DNA from: Polytrichum commune
Taxonomy: Eukaryota; Streptophyta; Polytrichopsida; Polytrichales; Polytrichaceae
NCBI GenBank assembly: GCA_950295325.1
Contig: OX485805.1
Span: forward strand, 28,197,501 to 28,261,500
Direction of reading: 5' to 3'
Length of the DNA: 64,000 nt
Below, piece by piece: positions 1 to 10,777 of the stretch (position 1 is its first letter; the number at the start of each line of letters is the position of its first letter). The position numbers were made by a program, and so were the translations under genes. The notes beneath the pieces are model-generated. The model was not told the DNA's origin, did no database searches, and saw only the letters and a list, made by a program, of their open reading frames with translations.

Positions 1-1127
1 ACTAGAGCTGGATTATGGTGCTCTGACTATGAAGATAATTCTTATGCGATGTGAGTGGATTAAAACCCAAGACAATCGAGGCAACCCCACATACATCCGC
101 GACGATGCAGGATTCCTTACAGTGAACTTCCGCCACAAACTCCCTCGCCTGGCAGACCCTTTCATCTTTCCGAGCCAGGCGACACAAATCTTCTTCTCAG
201 ATGTTATTGAAAGACCTGGGTGGAAAGTTGTGTTACGGAAAGAGGCACGAGCTAGACGGGAAGTGGTGGAGGTTGCAGACGCATTTATTTGCACATCAAC
301 GAAGAGTACCGGTTTAAGAGCTCCAGACAGATTGCCCGTTCCTGCAGGCACAATAAATCTAGTTGGTGCGATCGAATTGTCTGAGGAAGACAATGTGCTA
401 GCAAATGCAGGGTATTAGGAACTAATGCAATTTACTAGCCATGGCTGTATCATTCAAGTTGATGCGAAATTATGTTAAGGATTTAGGGTTTTCATGTAGA
501 TTCATTTTAGGTGCCGGGTCAAGTATTTGTGGCGTGTACATTCTTGTGTGCACTGTGTTCCCAATTTTGTGCAATTATTGAACATATTCAGCCACGAATA
601 TATCCTCATTGTCATTCCCTAAACAAGGAAGTTCCCCCCCCCCCAAGCAGAAGCTGCGTTGGCATCCGAAAAAATCAAACCCAAGTATTGTGGTGATGAA
701 GAACCCTATGACTGATAATCCGTCACTCAAAAAGGACTGCGATCACGTCATCATAACAAACTGCCCGTGAAACTTTTGTGTGATGACCTGGTTGTCCATG
801 TGAAAACATAGAGTCATTTTGTAGTCAAGTGACAGTGGAATACCCACGCATGGTAAGTCACTGTAGTGGACTTATATGACTGCGAGACTTCGTGAGACAT
901 CCGTCGTCTCCATCCAGCCTCATCCCAGTCTGTTCAATGGAAAAATGCGGATGAACGTGGCACGTCGCAGCAGGTTCATCTTTAGTCACACTCCATCACT
1001 ATGTAGTGACTCGAAGACCGTGGCTAGAGCTTGAGTAGTGCCAAAAGTGAATCTGGAGTCATTCAGAAGTAACTTCGGACATGAAGTCATTTCTTGCAGT
1101 CACATTTACCCCCGGTTTTTAGTAGTG
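1..1127 (+). mobile_element. 3' portion of a CACTA (En/Spm) DNA transposon
   Basis: The element enters from outside the window and appears to end at 1127, where the sequence reads CCGGTTTTTAGTAGTG, the reverse of a CACTACTAAAAACCGG terminus typical of plant CACTA elements. Between about 715 and 1110 there are many scattered copies of short AGTCAC/AGTGAC-type words in both orientations, as expected for CACTA subterminal transposase-binding repeats. A DUF4216-like reading frame sits inside (2-418). The 5' end and the 3-bp target duplication cannot be checked because the left flank is missing. Base content changes to AT-rich just past 1127. Confidence 0.72.
2..418 (+). CDS. CACTA-transposon protein, C-terminal DUF4216-like domain (partial)
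   Basis: The frame is open from the window edge to a stop at 416-418 (about 138 residues visible). It starts with an LELDYG-like motif and continues with MRCEWIK, a region ending in LADPFIFPSQATQIFF, then W..VLRKEARAR. This is the arrangement of the plant transposon domain DUF4216, in which a [F/M].C.W(V/I) strand is followed by DPF..ASQA.QVFY and W.VV. DUF4216 proteins are encoded by En/Spm-type CACTA elements near the TNP2 transposase. The last 40 residues are element-specific. The visible part has no internal stop. The ATG at 29 lies inside the domain and is unlikely to be the true start. Whether the element is active cannot be judged. Confidence 0.65.
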   Translation, partial: LELDYGALTMKIILMRCEWIKTQDNRGNPTYIRDDAGFLTVNFRHKLPRLADPFIFPSQATQIFFSDVIERPGWKVVLRKEARARREVVEVADAFICTSTKSTGLRAPDRLPVPAGTINLVGAIELSEEDNVLANAGY

Positions 1128-3349
1128 AAAGACTTCAATGTTGTGATAGGATTACTTGACATGTGCAAAAATGAGAGAGGAACAATTTAAGAATGTTGGT
1201 ATGGGAAAGTATTTATGAAAGGTGGAGGGATAGTGCTCGTGGAGAGAGAGAATACATACAAAGAGAAGTGATGTTTGAGCATATTATTCTATTCAACTAG
1301 ATAAAATATCATTGCTAGAAGTCAAGAAATATTACTCAGAAATAAGTAATCACTTGTGTATATAAGTTATCCTATCATTATTCACCTCCTATAAAGACAA
1401 CTAATCATACTATATCGAAGTCACAAAAGTGATCGATTGTTTACATATTGGAGGAACTAAGAATAATGAAAAAAAATACATATACGCACAACAAATTGTG
1501 AAGATTTCCGTAATTTTATTAGTGTGATTAGATTACAGGGTGAGATTGTTATGCAATGAGTATCAAGTGACCTATATATAGAGAGAGATAATTATGATGA
1601 TTTCTATTAAAAATATATTGTAATGATTTATAGCTACATTTATTTGCTAACTATATTGTAGTGGAAGTCTATCATATAAACATAATTTATAAGAAGAGAT
1701 TAAAGAATTGAGAAAGATGTTAGGAATGATGCGAGGATGTTTCCTTAAGATATTAAAAGTTTAAGAAAGTTGAGAATTAGTCGAGGTATTGTCAGACATG
1801 TGGAGAGGAAGTCTTTCCTACATGATACGAGAATGTCCAACCACAACTTGGTGATTGATAAATTTATGGCCACCTACATCTTACCATAAAAACAACTCCA
1901 ATAATGAAGATCAATGAGTAGGAGGATAAGAAAAAAAACAAAGGAGGAGAGGGTTTCGATTTAAATGAGATAGTTAGAGAGTGTGATCATTTATTGATGA
2001 AGTGAGATCACTTAGAAATACTTTGCTACTTTGCTACTTGGAGAAAATGATAGATAATTGCTTGGAGGAGATTAAATACTTGGTCACTTGGTCACTTGGT
2101 ACTTAGCTACTTTGAGGGAAGGGTAACTAGCCACTTGGAATAGAAGTAAGAACTTGTTAATTGGGTACTTGGTTACACGTTATCTACAAAAGAGTTACTC
2201 ATAAGAGATTATTTTGTTGATTTGAAAGGAAGAAAGAACTTGGTACTTGGATACTTGGTACTTGGAACCTAGTTACTCGGTGCGTTAATTGGTTACTCGA
2301 TGGAATGACTATATGAAATTATAAAGAACACTTTGAACATTATAAGCTACTTGGTGCTACCTCTCGACATAGAAAATAACACTGACTTTATTTTTTTATT
2401 TTTTAAAAACTCCGCTATGAATTAAGAGAAGTTTAGCTATACAAAGGGAGTGGATTTGTATCATTACAAAAGAACATCGTAAGAAAAGAAAAGAAAAGTA
2501 CGGCATATGAAGAGTTGCAACATATTTGGAGAAGTAGTTGTGAGCTCGATCAATGCTAAGTAGTACCAATTGAGACAAAGAGACAACTACGGCACATAAA
2601 AGAAACTTGAAAGAGATCCGATATGCTCGAGTTAAATGATTAAGAGTAACCTTTCATTTGAAGGGGACTACTTGAAAAGATGTCACTCAAGAAAAACCTT
2701 TAAGAAGATCAAGACATCCATCAACATAGTGGAAGAAGTCATCAAAAAAGGAGAACGATAAGCAATTGAGGAGGAGATTAAGTAAGTCTAGTCACCTTGA
2801 TCCAAATGATGTTCTTGATCATTACGATGCGGTCAACCCCATGACAAGTAGAAGTAGTTGAGCTTTACAAATATTAGATGTGTAGTTAGAAAAATACTTT
2901 ATATTATATTATTATTGTGCATAGAATAATCTCCACAAATCCAAGAGACGTGTGAAATTGGGCACACATTTTGCGGTTGAAGTTTGTTTATGGTGTTGCT
3001 TCACTTAATTTGGCTTGTGTGTTGTGTTGCTTGACCAATTTGTTGTCCCACCTTCAAGTATGACAAATTCTCCACGTATCAACTTGATCGTTTATCCTGT
3101 CTTTTGAAGCTCGTTCATTTTTCCCCATTTTTAGCAAATATCTTATGTTGAGTTGGTGCCTTATCCTCATCTAGTCCAAATTGTGCACTTGTTAGTTTCT
3201 TGCAGTCTCATACATAGGTTGTTCTTGTCACCTATTTGAAAGAATAATTGGTTGAGGTCTAGTTTGATTAAACTTTCATGCCCACTATGCTTTAGTAGTA
3301 CGTGGTATGTCCCCAAAATGTGTGTTGTAAAAATCCTTAGATGAGTTGT
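1128..3349. other. AT-rich intergenic DNA, no gene seen
   Basis: No open frame resembles a known protein. From about 2020 to 2350 there is a degenerate simple repeat built on ACTTGGT/TACTTGG words, present perhaps fifteen times with variable spacing. The rest is unique-looking AT-rich sequence. Confidence 0.5.
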
Positions 3350-3357
3350 AGAGTGTT

Positions 3358-3986
3358 CTTGGGGGGGGGGGGTCACTTCCTCTTATATTAGTGCATACAC
3401 GTGCGCTATGGACTTATTTATTGGGGGGCTATTTACTTGCTTAAAAGATTATAAGGTATGGTATTTTTCAAAATAAAGGTAAATGCTTGTATTTTAATAC
3501 ACCTTATCAATAATTATATATTTTTGGGGAATCATTGAGAAATACCTTATTTTACTTATATTGCCAACGAAAATTCAAAAGAAGATTCCAATTCAAACAA
3601 CGTGTTGAAATTTTTCCTCCCGGCACGTAGGTAGAGAACATTAACTCCACATTGGATACGTTGGGTTAGTAAAGTTCAAGCCAGCCAACCCGCAAAGTCA
3701 TTCATCCAAGCTTTTTCCATAGAAAATTACCTCTTTTCATCCACTAGCACAAACCCTACCCTAGACCCGCTACCCCTAGTATTTGTTTCTACGTTATTTT
3801 ACATGTACTGACTAGATAAAATAGGCCATTATATGTGATGGTATTTTACATGTAAACATGTTTCATTATTTAAAATCCCCCTATATTGTATGTACATTTT
3901 TTGAAAAAAATATCTATAATGAATATTTTAGACCTTATTTTTAATCGCATGTTGTTTCTATGATTTTCGCAAGTGACCCCCCCAAG
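3358..3986 (+). mobile_element. hAT-like non-autonomous element, family E, copy 1 (629 bp)
   Basis: Terminal inverted repeats read CTTGGGGGG..GTCACTT at the left and AAGTGACCCCCCCAAG at the right. The flanking 8-bp duplication is AGAGTGTT (3350-3357) and AGAATGTT (3987-3994), one mismatch apart, matching the 8-bp target duplications of hAT transposons. There is no coding capacity. Internal sequence (TATATTAGTGCATACACGTG near the left; AACATGTTTCATTATTT near the right) recurs at 46031-46275 in the same orientation and at 62928-63534 inverted. Confidence 0.8.
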
Positions 3987-3994
3987 AGAATGTT

Positions 3995-4734
3995 CACATC
4001 CTCATTTTTTGCCATATTGGTCAAGTTTAGGTCTGAGCTACATTTTCCCCTTCCAATATCTCTCTTACTTGTGTTATGTGTGCATTATTTGATAAAGAAG
4101 GAGAAATGATTGGCCACCTTCTTTAAGTTAAATGACCATAGGCTCATATTTTCATAGATTTTTAAATGGACTTGTAATCAAATTATGTCCCTTTCTAACC
4201 TTGACATGTGAGAGGTGTCGGGAGAGTTTAATGTTGTCATAAATGTCTCAAAGCTAGAGAGATGCAAGAATCTTATTCCTCAAATCAATGTGACGTGTGT
4301 CAATGACATGTATTGTCTCTAGAGCATTTTATTCTTTGTGAATTTGATGTTTGGGGTAATAAGGGTAAAAACATGTACGGTTGACAATGAGGTCAGACTA
4401 CATGCATGATGTTCACAAGGATTGGAGTCCCACATACATGCTAGTACAACATAACTACCAACACTGCAACTCAAAACTGGTAATAGCATTCTAGGTTTAG
4501 GATTAAGCACGAGTGACAACCACAAGCAAGTACGATAGGGTTTCTTTTGAAATTAGTCATGGCATTTGGTAAGAGATTAGAGGTAATAGAAGGATCATCA
4601 CTAGCTTGGAGTTAGAAAATGCAACACTACATTAGAGAAGGACAAGGATTTCTAAGGATCTAGGGTTTAAGATCCATAGTGGTTTACGAGGAGAACTCTT
4701 AGCACCATATTTGAGGGTTTAAAATAAAGCAACC
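3995..4734. other. Intergenic DNA without recognisable content
   Basis: No coding similarity, tandem repeat or clear transposon end was seen here. Confidence 0.4.
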
Positions 4735-6520
4735 CTTGCTAGCTCCCCTTAATTTATCTTCACCGTTTCTCAACTCTAGCAGGTGTCACGAGCGCTAACC
4801 CTGCACATCCCACACGTAAGCATGGTTAACTCCCTATAGCTTGGACCTCCAAGCTCATAGCTTGGTGACCAAAGCCTCATACCCATTCATTTGGAACTCT
4901 CCCCTTAATAGGTAGCCAATGATTAGGTGCAAACTTCTATTCATGAAAGTCCAATCTTGAGTTGAACGTCGCGTTGCTGGAGCAACACTACAACCTAAAG
5001 CATACTTGGCAACTTTGCCCCCATATTGGGCCAATGCCCATGGAGGCCACACCGTTCTGCCACGGGCGGAGTTGGTTGGCAATGCCGCCTCCCCAAATAA
5101 GCCTCTAGGACTTTGGGCAAGGCCCTACCCCACTGTCAAGTAACCTATTGTCTCTCTCATAGGAGTTGGGGCTATGTAGACATTTTTCTTTAGCCGTTGG
5201 GTTGGAGTCCCCTAGCAGCTTCAAATCTCCATAACTTCATCGTCTAACCTTCGATTTTATCAAGCGACTGGTCCATTGACATTTACTCGTTGCGGAGATG
5301 TCGTTAAACTCCTCACTTTCCCCATTCGGGCAACGATTGAAGGATTTATGATTGTTCTAACTTCAAACAACTTTGTGTGCCACTCCCATGTCACTTTTGT
5401 CCCACCACAACGCCACTTGGAGTGTTGGACATTGTCCCTTGGCAATGCCCCACTCAAATTGCCATATCTCCTAACCACACCTCCGATTGGGGAGTTCTTG
5501 AGTACTCTAAAATCCATACATCATAAGCTACCCAATGCTCATGGCCTTACCCTTGTAACTCCTAGTGCCGCGCACCTCTTCATGAGGAGTGCATGAAACA
5601 CCATGGGCACAAGGGGGACCCCGGAGTGATACCCGGGACTTGTGGTGTTGTTGGTGAGGGGGCCTAAGTGATCCTAGTGTGGGTGAGGGCCCCGGGCGTT
5701 GGGAACGCCTCCCACACACGGACACTAGGAGTCATGAGGGAAGGTCATTAGCTATGCATAGCTTATGGCGTGCAGATTCTAGAATGCTCAAGAACACCTC
5801 AATCAGAGGTGCGAGCTAGAAGATATGGCAATTTGAGTGGGGCACTGTCCCATGACAGCGCCCTTGGACAACAATGGTCTGGGAGTGGCTCCCGGGACTG
5901 CCAAGGTTTGAACAGGCATAACTTACTCAATAATTGCCCAAATGAAGAAAATGAGGGGGTCTATTGGTATCTACATGAAACGTAGATGACAATGGAGTGG
6001 TCTCATGTGATCATCAGAGATCATACAAGAAAGTTATGTTGTTCTAAAGCTGCTAGGGGCATTTAGCCCCAGTGGCTAAGGGAAAATGTCTACTTGGCCC
6101 CAACTTTTGTTCGAGAGACAAAAGGTTTCTTGATGGTGGAGTAAGGGCCCTGCCAAAAGTCCTAGAGGCTTATATGGATGAGGTGATGTGGCCAAACCCA
6201 CCCGAGGCCATGGGCATTGGTCCAATGTGAGGGCATAATTGCCTAGTATGGTTCGGGTTGTTGTAGTGTTGCTCCGGCAACACGATGATCAAAATAAGAT
6301 TGGACTTTCATGAATGGAAGTCCACATCTAAGAATTGGTTACCGATTAAGAGGTGAGTCCCGAAAACAAAGTAGGTGGGTTGGTTCCCTTCCTATGAACT
6401 ATAAGGTCCGCGGTACGGGGAGCTAATCATTTGTATGACATAATGCGAAGGTTTAACGCTAGTGACCCTTGTTAGAAGTGAAAATGGGCAAGATTGTTAA
6501 GGGGGCTAGCAAGGGGGTTG
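4735..6520. repeat. Large imperfect inverted repeat (foldback element), arms of about 800 bp
   Basis: The left arm (about 4735-5550) is the imperfect reverse complement of the right arm (about 5740-6520). Clear pairs include TAGTGTTGCTCC.GCAACAC (6265 area) against the 4975 area, GCTGCTAGGGG (6050 area) against CCCCTAGCAGC (5210 area), and TATGGCAATTTGAGTGGGGCA (5825 area) against its complement near 5450. The spacer (about 5565-5730) holds a GC-rich segment that occurs again, inverted, just outside the right arm (about 6520-6690). No protein is encoded. This is a foldback-type transposon or two head-to-head copies of one element, and it is old enough for many mismatches. Confidence 0.7.
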
Positions 6521-6699
6521 TCACACCTAGTCTCCGTGGGTGGGAGGTGTTCTCAACTCCCAGGGCCCTCACCCACACTAGGATCACTTGAGCCCTCTCA
6601 CCTATGGCGTCACAAGTCTTGGGTGTCACTCCGGGGTCCCCCTTGTGCCCATGGTGCTGCAGGCACTCCTCATGGAGAGGTGCGTGACATGTTATCCCT

Positions 6700-8400
6700 A
6701 AGTGTGCTCAAATTTTTGGAGGGTGATAAGATGGGTTTGTTAGAAAAAACGGCGAGTGAGAATCTGTATGACTTTTATCATGGTGGTGTTATGGGAGGAA
6801 GAGTGTCGGATGAGGTTATGGCCAAGGTAGAGGAAGTTGAGGCTATTTGTGAATTTTTGTGAGTAGGTTGTGTTGTCGTGGGTGAAGCGGAGGATATCGA
6901 ATGTGGTTGCTAGTTGTGCTCATAGAATGTTATCAATACTCGGAAGGCAGTAGGTTATTTGGGTGTACCAATTTTATGAATCTTTTAGACTCCAACACAA
7001 CCAATGTACACACGTCGATGTTGGCTCCATCCCTCGTTAATAATAAAATATCAACACAAACTCACGTTACCCCACACCTCAAGTTTCATGATATCAAATT
7101 TTTATCAAACCCATTTTTGTCATGGGCAAACAATATGTATACTGGTTGTGGATGATTGTTGCCAACATCGTGATCAACCAATATAGACACCTTTCGCCCA
7201 ATCCCTTCATTGTGAATCCCAATCACTTCTTCATTGCGCCATGATATGATTTATTGGAAGAGTTGGTGTTTAATCCATTGTGGGGGGTCCTCTTTGCTCC
7301 TTTTGTCCACATGCCTATAAAAACAAAAAAAAGTTTCAAGAAACTATATTTTCCCAATCATAACCTACCATGATGTGATATTCATGGACCCTTGCTTTAA
7401 GTTTACATGTTGGCATCTTTGGACCATAGTCCATAATATCTTTAGTGGATGAAAATGTACATAGAATCCCACATGGCAAGTATGGACAATGTTAGTTGGG
7501 ATTGTAAGGAGTTTTTCATGATTTCTTTTGATTGTAGGCTCGACATAAGCTTTGGTGGCAATTAAGGTTCACATTGAGGGTTTGTGCCCTCCAAAACACT
7601 TTGGGCTATAGTCTATGGGACTTCTCTATGGTCTCATCCCAAAAGCATGGTATCATGTGTTATGGGGCCATTCACGGTTAGGGTACTACTTTTGGCCATC
7701 TAACGGAAAACGGATTTTTTTGGATAACTTCACATGCTTGGTATGCTTAGACTTGTATTGTGAAGCATATTTTGGATCATACCTACATTTCATACTCCAT
7801 ATCGAGTACACTGACAAAGTTAATTTAGAAGGAATAGGGTCATCTAAGATATCCTTTTGATTCCTTAAAGGACATTCAGGAGTGTTGTCTTAATTGTTCA
7901 CCTTAGGATCAAGGAATGAAAAGGACAACAAGAATCAATCGAAACAATCCCAATTTTTTTCCTCACACTCATCGTTCAAGTGTGTACCAATAGAACCAAA
8001 TATGTATTGAATAGCAATTGCCCAACTTTACATGTGGCACCAAACATGTCCAAATATACATATACTCACGGCCACACGTAAAAGGAACGGCTAGTATTAG
8101 AATTGGACCAAAAAATTTATATGAATGGACATATGACACTTTTACCAAGGTACCAAGATACATAACAGGAAATAATTGACCACCAATGCACACCTAAATA
8201 GCAAAAAAATGCCACTAATGTGGCTTAGGGTTTAGGGTGATTATTAAATAATAATAAAAATATTTCTTGATAAAGCTTATGAACTATCTACTTGTTTATG
8301 TAAAATTTATTGATCAAATAATAGTAAATCATGATTAAAACCAAGATTAATGCGACAAAGTCCTTAAGTCCTTTGTCCCGAAAGTAGTACCCTGATCGTG
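6700..8400. other. Intergenic DNA, no supported gene
   Basis: A short frame at 6730-6861 follows the foldback but resembles no family I know. The rest is AT-rich with no transposon ends that I could pair. Confidence 0.4.
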
Positions 8401-8628
8401 AATGGCCCCTTATGTGTTATTTGTCATTTGGCGTTATGTGTTGCTATAACGTTTCATTGAAATTATCATCATGTCTTTATATAAGACAAGTGAATATTAT
8501 GCACATCAAGGAACATGAAATAACTTACTTGGTATAGAAATGATATTCACAATAAAAAGTTATAGCAATGTGTAACCTTGAATGATAACCCACACTACTT
8601 AGACTAGTTGGTGTACTACATTTAGTTG

Positions 8629-8877
8629 TCTAATTAGTGTGGGTCACACTAATTCCCGATTACCCACCTCATTTAAAAATATATATAATTTGAAGCGACC
8701 CACTATAATTTCCAGTGTGAAAAACCAATATGGTTTTTTGTTTGCATATTTGTATGAAAATTCAAGGCAAGGCAAGGACTATAATTTTACTAATGTAAAC
8801 CAAGGCACATACTATAAAATTAACGTGGGCCACACGAATTTCCAACCCATGTGAATTTCCCACCCACACTAATTAGA
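8629..8877. mobile_element. Foldback MITE with 16-bp terminal inverted repeats (249 bp)
   Basis: The left end TCTAATTAGTGTGGGT (8629-8644) is the exact complement of the right end ACCCACACTAATTAGA (8862-8877). The motif CACACTAATT / CACACGAATT recurs inside. It sits within a further weak inverted repeat, GTTGCTATAAC (about 8441) against GTTATAGCAATG (about 8559), which resembles the family C foldbacks in the right half of the window, so this may be a nested insertion. Confidence 0.6.
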
Positions 8878-8879
8878 TA

Positions 8880-9516
8880 AAACATTGTAGTTGGAGTAAT
8901 AAGTTAGAGGAGGGGTTGTTTACACCATGGACCACGAAGTTATCCCATGTCAGATGGCCTTTTTCCAATGGTTGCACTTCATGGTCATACTTCTATGGTT
9001 AGATTTATGAAAAATTCAAAATTTAAAGCCTTTGGGCCCCTTACTAGTTGTAACCCGAATGTGGACCAAGAGGAGTGACCATGCACCAAAAAGTGGATGT
9101 GCCAGTTTTTTTTATTATATGTTCAAAAAGGAGATTTTTGGATTTTTCTTTTCCATGTTTTACTTTCTCCCCTTCTTCCTTCTTTCTTTTCTCTTAATTA
9201 CAGTAACGTTGGCCAAAAGAAATGAAAAGAAAAGAAAAAGACTAGAAAATAGAAAACATCATTTCTCTACCACGATCCCTTGACTTTTGCAGAAAAAAAA
9301 ACCTCTTTTGCCTCTCTCATTGCAAAACCCATTGGACCATAATGTAAGTTAATGTAGGCTTGAAAATAAGTCTTTGGAAGACCTCAAACTTCATAGTCAC
9401 TATGATATTTTTTCCTTGATGTAAACCAAAGTGGTCCTAGAACAAGTTCAATGACCAATCACATATTTTAGGAAAGCAAGGGACGACTTCATGGTCCATG
9501 ATGTAAACTACCTGTG
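8880..9516. other. Intergenic DNA, no gene seen
   Basis: Contains only short pyrimidine- and A-rich tracts. The frame at 9032-9283 is low-complexity Phe/Leu/Lys and is not supported. Confidence 0.4.
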
Positions 9517-9522
9517 AGACCT

Positions 9523-9704
9523 GAGAATAGCAAGGAGCTATGCAAAGAGCGGGGTTAGGTTAGGGTTAGGACATCACTATGGACTTATCTCCTTTGTTTT
9601 GTGTGTTCATAAAGTTCCCTTGTCACTCCTCAACATAATCGCCTACATAACAATTCTTGTTGCCACAAGTTTTAGTTCATCACACTTGTCATTGTGGACA
9701 AGCC
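9523..9704 (+). repeat. Direct repeat unit, upstream copy, before HBS1
   Basis: This segment (AGCAAGGAGCT at the start; TTCTTGTTGCCAC, then CATCACACTTGTCA near the end) recurs as an imperfect direct copy at about 10283-10502. The spacing resembles a pair of short LTR-like or tandemly duplicated units flanking a 526-bp MITE and about 50 bp of spacer. The origin of the unit is not known. Confidence 0.6.
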
Positions 9705-9707
9705 TAA

Positions 9708-10233
9708 TGCCCCCTTCCCACCTGACTTTAGCTGAGAACCAAAGTATTTCCTGCAAACCGGGTAAAACTCCCTCGGTTATAGCAGAGACATCCGGCTATC
9801 CCAATGCACTTACAAGAACTTGCTCCGGAGATTGTCAAGCATGTTTTACTTGAGTAGCTTTCACACATGTTCATTGTTTTATCTACCAAGCAATAAATGT
9901 TGGGTAGTTTTTGTCCCATCCCCAAATGCCTTACTACTCACCTATCTTACCATTAGTTTTTGTTAATGGAGCTCCTCATGCCCTCATAGCTAAGACTAAA
10001 AAGCAACCAATCATAAGGGCGGGAGGCGACACTTTTAAAGCTCCTATAATCTTGCCTCATGTGTTAGGTACTGATGGAAGGGTAGGTCGGTGCTTGGGGC
10101 TTAAGACCTCCACTTGTAAGCCTTGCCACATCATTTGCCAACTAGGCTCGGCACTAGATAATGTCGATGGTGTGAAGGCCAGTTTGTTAGAACCAACTCT
10201 TAGTCTTAGCTAAAGTCAGGTGGGAAGGGGGCA
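9708..10233. mobile_element. PIF/Harbinger-like MITE, family A, copy 1 (526 bp)
   Basis: Terminal inverted repeats of about 25 bp start TGCCCCCTTCCCACCTGAC and end with the complement GTCAGGTGGGAAGGGGGCA. The flanking 3-bp duplication is TAA on both sides (9705-9707 and 10234-10236), the TWA target typical of PIF/Harbinger. There is no transposase. A second copy lies at 18525-19049 with about 90% identity by eye. Confidence 0.85.
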
Positions 10234-10282
10234 TAACCCTCCTCCAAGCTACTAATAAACTACCAGGTGGAGTAGCTGAGGT

Positions 10283-10502
10283 CTGAGAAAGCAAGGAGCT
10301 CTGCAAGGAGTGGGGATTAGGGTTAGGGCATCACACTGGACTCATCACTCTCCTGTCCTCTTCTCTTCTCTCCTCTGTTCTGTTCTGTTCTGTGTTGTGT
10401 TTGGTAGAGTTCACTCGTCAGTCGTTAAGTTAATCTCCTACAAGTTAATCAAGCAATTCTTGTTGCCACGAGTTTAGTCCATCACACTTGTCACCGTCGA
10501 CC
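10283..10502 (+). repeat. Direct repeat unit, downstream copy, abutting the HBS1 leader
   Basis: Second copy of the unit at 9523-9704. It carries an extra pyrimidine-rich tract (about 10341-10392, CTCTCCTGTCCTCTTCTC, then TTCTG repeats). It ends about 270 bp before the HBS1 start codon, so it may supply part of the promoter. Confidence 0.6.
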
Positions 10503-10647
10503 TATTTGCTACTCGGAAAGTGGGATCGAAATGTCAGAAGGAGCCAAACGCTCTTCTCAGCTTCCAGTAGGAGTGTAGGTCCGTTTTCCAACTCATCAGT
10601 AGGCATCTGCAATTCAATCTGCAGAGCAGGGTGTCTGAAATTGCGAC

Positions 10648-10655
10648 TAGGGTTT
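10648..10655 (-). promoter_or_regulatory. Telo-box (AAACCCTA on the minus strand) in the HBS1 upstream region
   Basis: TAGGGTTT on the plus strand is the reverse of AAACCCTA. This element is common in promoters and leaders of plant translation-related genes, which suits an HBS1 gene. It lies 123 bp before the start codon. Function is inferred only from position and motif. Confidence 0.4.
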
Positions 10656-10663
10656 CCACCTCC

Positions 10664-10747
10664 ATGACGTGTGGTCTGTGTCGCGGTAATAGGTCCTGCG
10701 AAGGACAGAAGGGGAGAGGAGCAACAGGTTTCCCGAGTCTGCTCTAG
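10664..10747 (+). CDS. Upstream ORF in the HBS1 leader (27 codons plus stop)
   Basis: An ATG at 10664 opens a frame of 27 codons ending in TAG at 10745-10747, 30 bases before the main ATG at 10778 and not in frame with it. If transcription starts upstream of 10664, ribosomes would meet this uORF first. The peptide is basic and Gly/Cys-rich (it starts with MTCGLCRG) with no family resemblance. Whether it is transcribed or translated is not shown by the sequence. Confidence 0.35.
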   Translation: MTCGLCRGNRSCEGQKGRGATGFPSLL

Positions 10748-10777
10748 AGAGTTCGACGAGGAATTCGAGGGGCCACG

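Noticed and set aside
6494..6862. 122-codon open frame
   Set aside because: It starts inside the foldback and its GC-rich inverted module, with no family resemblance; chance frame across repeat DNA.
9032..9283. Phe/Leu-rich frame with a membrane-like segment
   Set aside because: Low-complexity TTTTC/AAAAG sequence, no homology or gene context.
9551..9577. Interstitial telomere-like sequence (GGTTAGGTTAGGGTTAGG)
   Set aside because: Too short and irregular; the plant telomere unit TTTAGGG is not repeated exactly, and the segment belongs to the direct repeat that recurs at 10310.
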